From: Opitutaceae bacterium
GTDB taxonomy: Bacteria > Verrucomicrobiota > Verrucomicrobiia > Opitutales > Opitutaceae
Length of the DNA: 6,502 bases
Assembly (NCBI GenBank): GCA_023265535.1
Contig: JAHFTI010000250.1
Span: 1-6,502 of the forward strand
Reading direction: 5' to 3'
Shown: one piece after another, positions 5,868-6,502 of the stretch
How the letters are laid out: the number at the start of each line of letters is the position of its first letter
How positions within the stretch are numbered: position 1 is the first letter of the stretch
The notes under the pieces: generated by a model
The model's database searches: none
The model's input: only the letters and a program-made list of their open reading frames with translations
Told to the model about the DNA's origin: nothing
Program-made: the position numbers and the translations under genes

Positions 5868-6502
5868 ATGAACACACCCGCGTTTCCCCGCTCCTCCCAG
5901 CGCGCCGGTTGCCTTGTCTGGCGCCTGTTTCTGCTCTGTTTCCTGGCCCTCAGCCTTGCAGCCTCCTCCTTCGCCCGCACCCACTTCTCCAAGGTGGTGG
6001 TCTTCGGTGACAGCCTCTCCGATACCGGCCGCCTCTACCAGCTGACCGATCACGCGTTCCCGCTCAAGGGCGCCTACTGGCAGGGGCGCATGTCGAACGG
6101 GCCTGTCTGGGTTGAGCAGCTCTCCCATTCCCTCCGTCTCGATGGGCGCCTGCATAACTACGCGGTCACTGGCGCCCTGACCGGCCCCACGGCGTTCGAG
6201 CCCACGGGCAATGTCTGGTCCGACACCTTCACGGGCCTGGAGGGCACGAGCCTGGTCGGCCAATTCTCAAGCTACCTTGCGCACACGGGGGGGCAGGTGG
6301 ACCCTGAGGCGCTCTACATCGTCGAGGGCGGGGCCAACGATCTCATCACGCCGCTCTTCCTGCTGCTGATGTCGAATCCCACGCCCGAGGCCTTTAACCT
6401 CGCCGTCTATCAGATGACGGTGCCGATCGTGCAAAACACGGCCACGATGGTGGGCACCCTGCGTCAGCTCGGCGCCCGCTACATCGTGGTGGTCAACATC
6501 GC
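5868..6502 (+). CDS. Secreted SGNH/GDSL-family hydrolase, 3'-truncated by the window edge
   Basis: The first 211 residues of an SGNH/GDSL esterase or lipase; the rest lies beyond the right edge. A signal peptide is evident: a positive start (Arg8, Arg12, Arg19), a hydrophobic core LFLLCFLALSLAASS (20-34) and a likely cleavage after SFA-R (residue 36). Block I follows as VVVFGDSLSDTG (43-54) with nucleophile Ser49. The segment QGRMSNGPVWVEQL (72-85) is typical of the plant-lipase/autotransporter-esterase-like branch. NYAVTGA (97-103) supplies the block II Gly102, and EGGANDL (153-159) supplies the block III Asn157. The catalytic Asp-x-x-His block is expected downstream. The enzyme should act in the periplasm or outside the cell on ester substrates not identifiable here. 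No Shine-Dalgarno site precedes the ATG; the 20 nt upstream are mostly pyrimidine. A C-terminal beta-barrel or sorting signal is possible but out of view. Confidence 0.88.
   Translation, partial: MNTPAFPRSSQRAGCLVWRLFLLCFLALSLAASSFARTHFSKVVVFGDSLSDTGRLYQLTDHAFPLKGAYWQGRMSNGPVWVEQLSHSLRLDGRLHNYAVTGALTGPTAFEPTGNVWSDTFTGLEGTSLVGQFSSYLAHTGGQVDPEALYIVEGGANDLITPLFLLLMSNPTPEAFNLAVYQMTVPIVQNTATMVGTLRQLGARYIVVVNI

Noticed and set aside
5214..6263. 349-residue minus-strand open frame spanning the small gene, the gap and the GDSL gene
   Set aside because: It is a Gly/Ala/Arg-rich shadow that crosses the signal peptide and catalytic block of the GDSL gene on the other strand. The 139-residue frame has better codon bias and a protein-like domain.

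Overview
The window is GC-rich, Gram-negative-looking chromosomal DNA. Its genes have strong G/C preference at third codon positions and weak or absent Shine-Dalgarno sites. The set of an archaeal-MalA-like GH31 alpha-glucosidase, an SLC45/GPH-like sugar symporter, a cupin-AraC regulator and a secreted GDSL hydrolase would fit Verrucomicrobiota (Opitutaceae-like). That placement is an impression from gene content and style; no marker gene is present.

Layout. Positions 5-2428 (+) encode a GH31 alpha-glucosidase that reaches the left edge, and its first 62 bases form a perfect 24-bp inverted repeat. After a 26-nt gap with a good ribosome binding site comes an MFS sugar transporter (2455-3813, +). 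A rho-independent terminator at 3844-3886 separates this pair from a convergent AraC-family regulator (3905-4960, -). Positions 4961-5224 are a 264-bp non-coding stretch, AT-rich near the regulator. It holds a 21-bp-spaced direct repeat overlapping a possible promoter, and a larger inverted repeat of unknown nature. Next is a small unrecognised gene (5225-5644, -). A 223-bp gap with a 9-bp dyad follows, and then the 5' part of a secreted SGNH/GDSL hydrolase (5868 to the right edge, +).

How the genes work together. The transporter and glucosidase look like one operon for taking up an alpha-glucoside such as maltose or a malto-oligosaccharide and splitting it to glucose in the cytoplasm. The AraC protein next to it has a sugar-sensing type of cupin domain and is the obvious candidate regulator of the operon and of itself. 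The small gene and the GDSL hydrolase are divergently placed, share an upstream region, and have no evident link to the sugar locus.

I found no convincing new system. The best items for a second look are the edge hairpin, the candidate AraC operator, the 5106-5193 inverted repeat, the unrecognised 139-residue protein and the odd Ala/Ser tail on the glucosidase.
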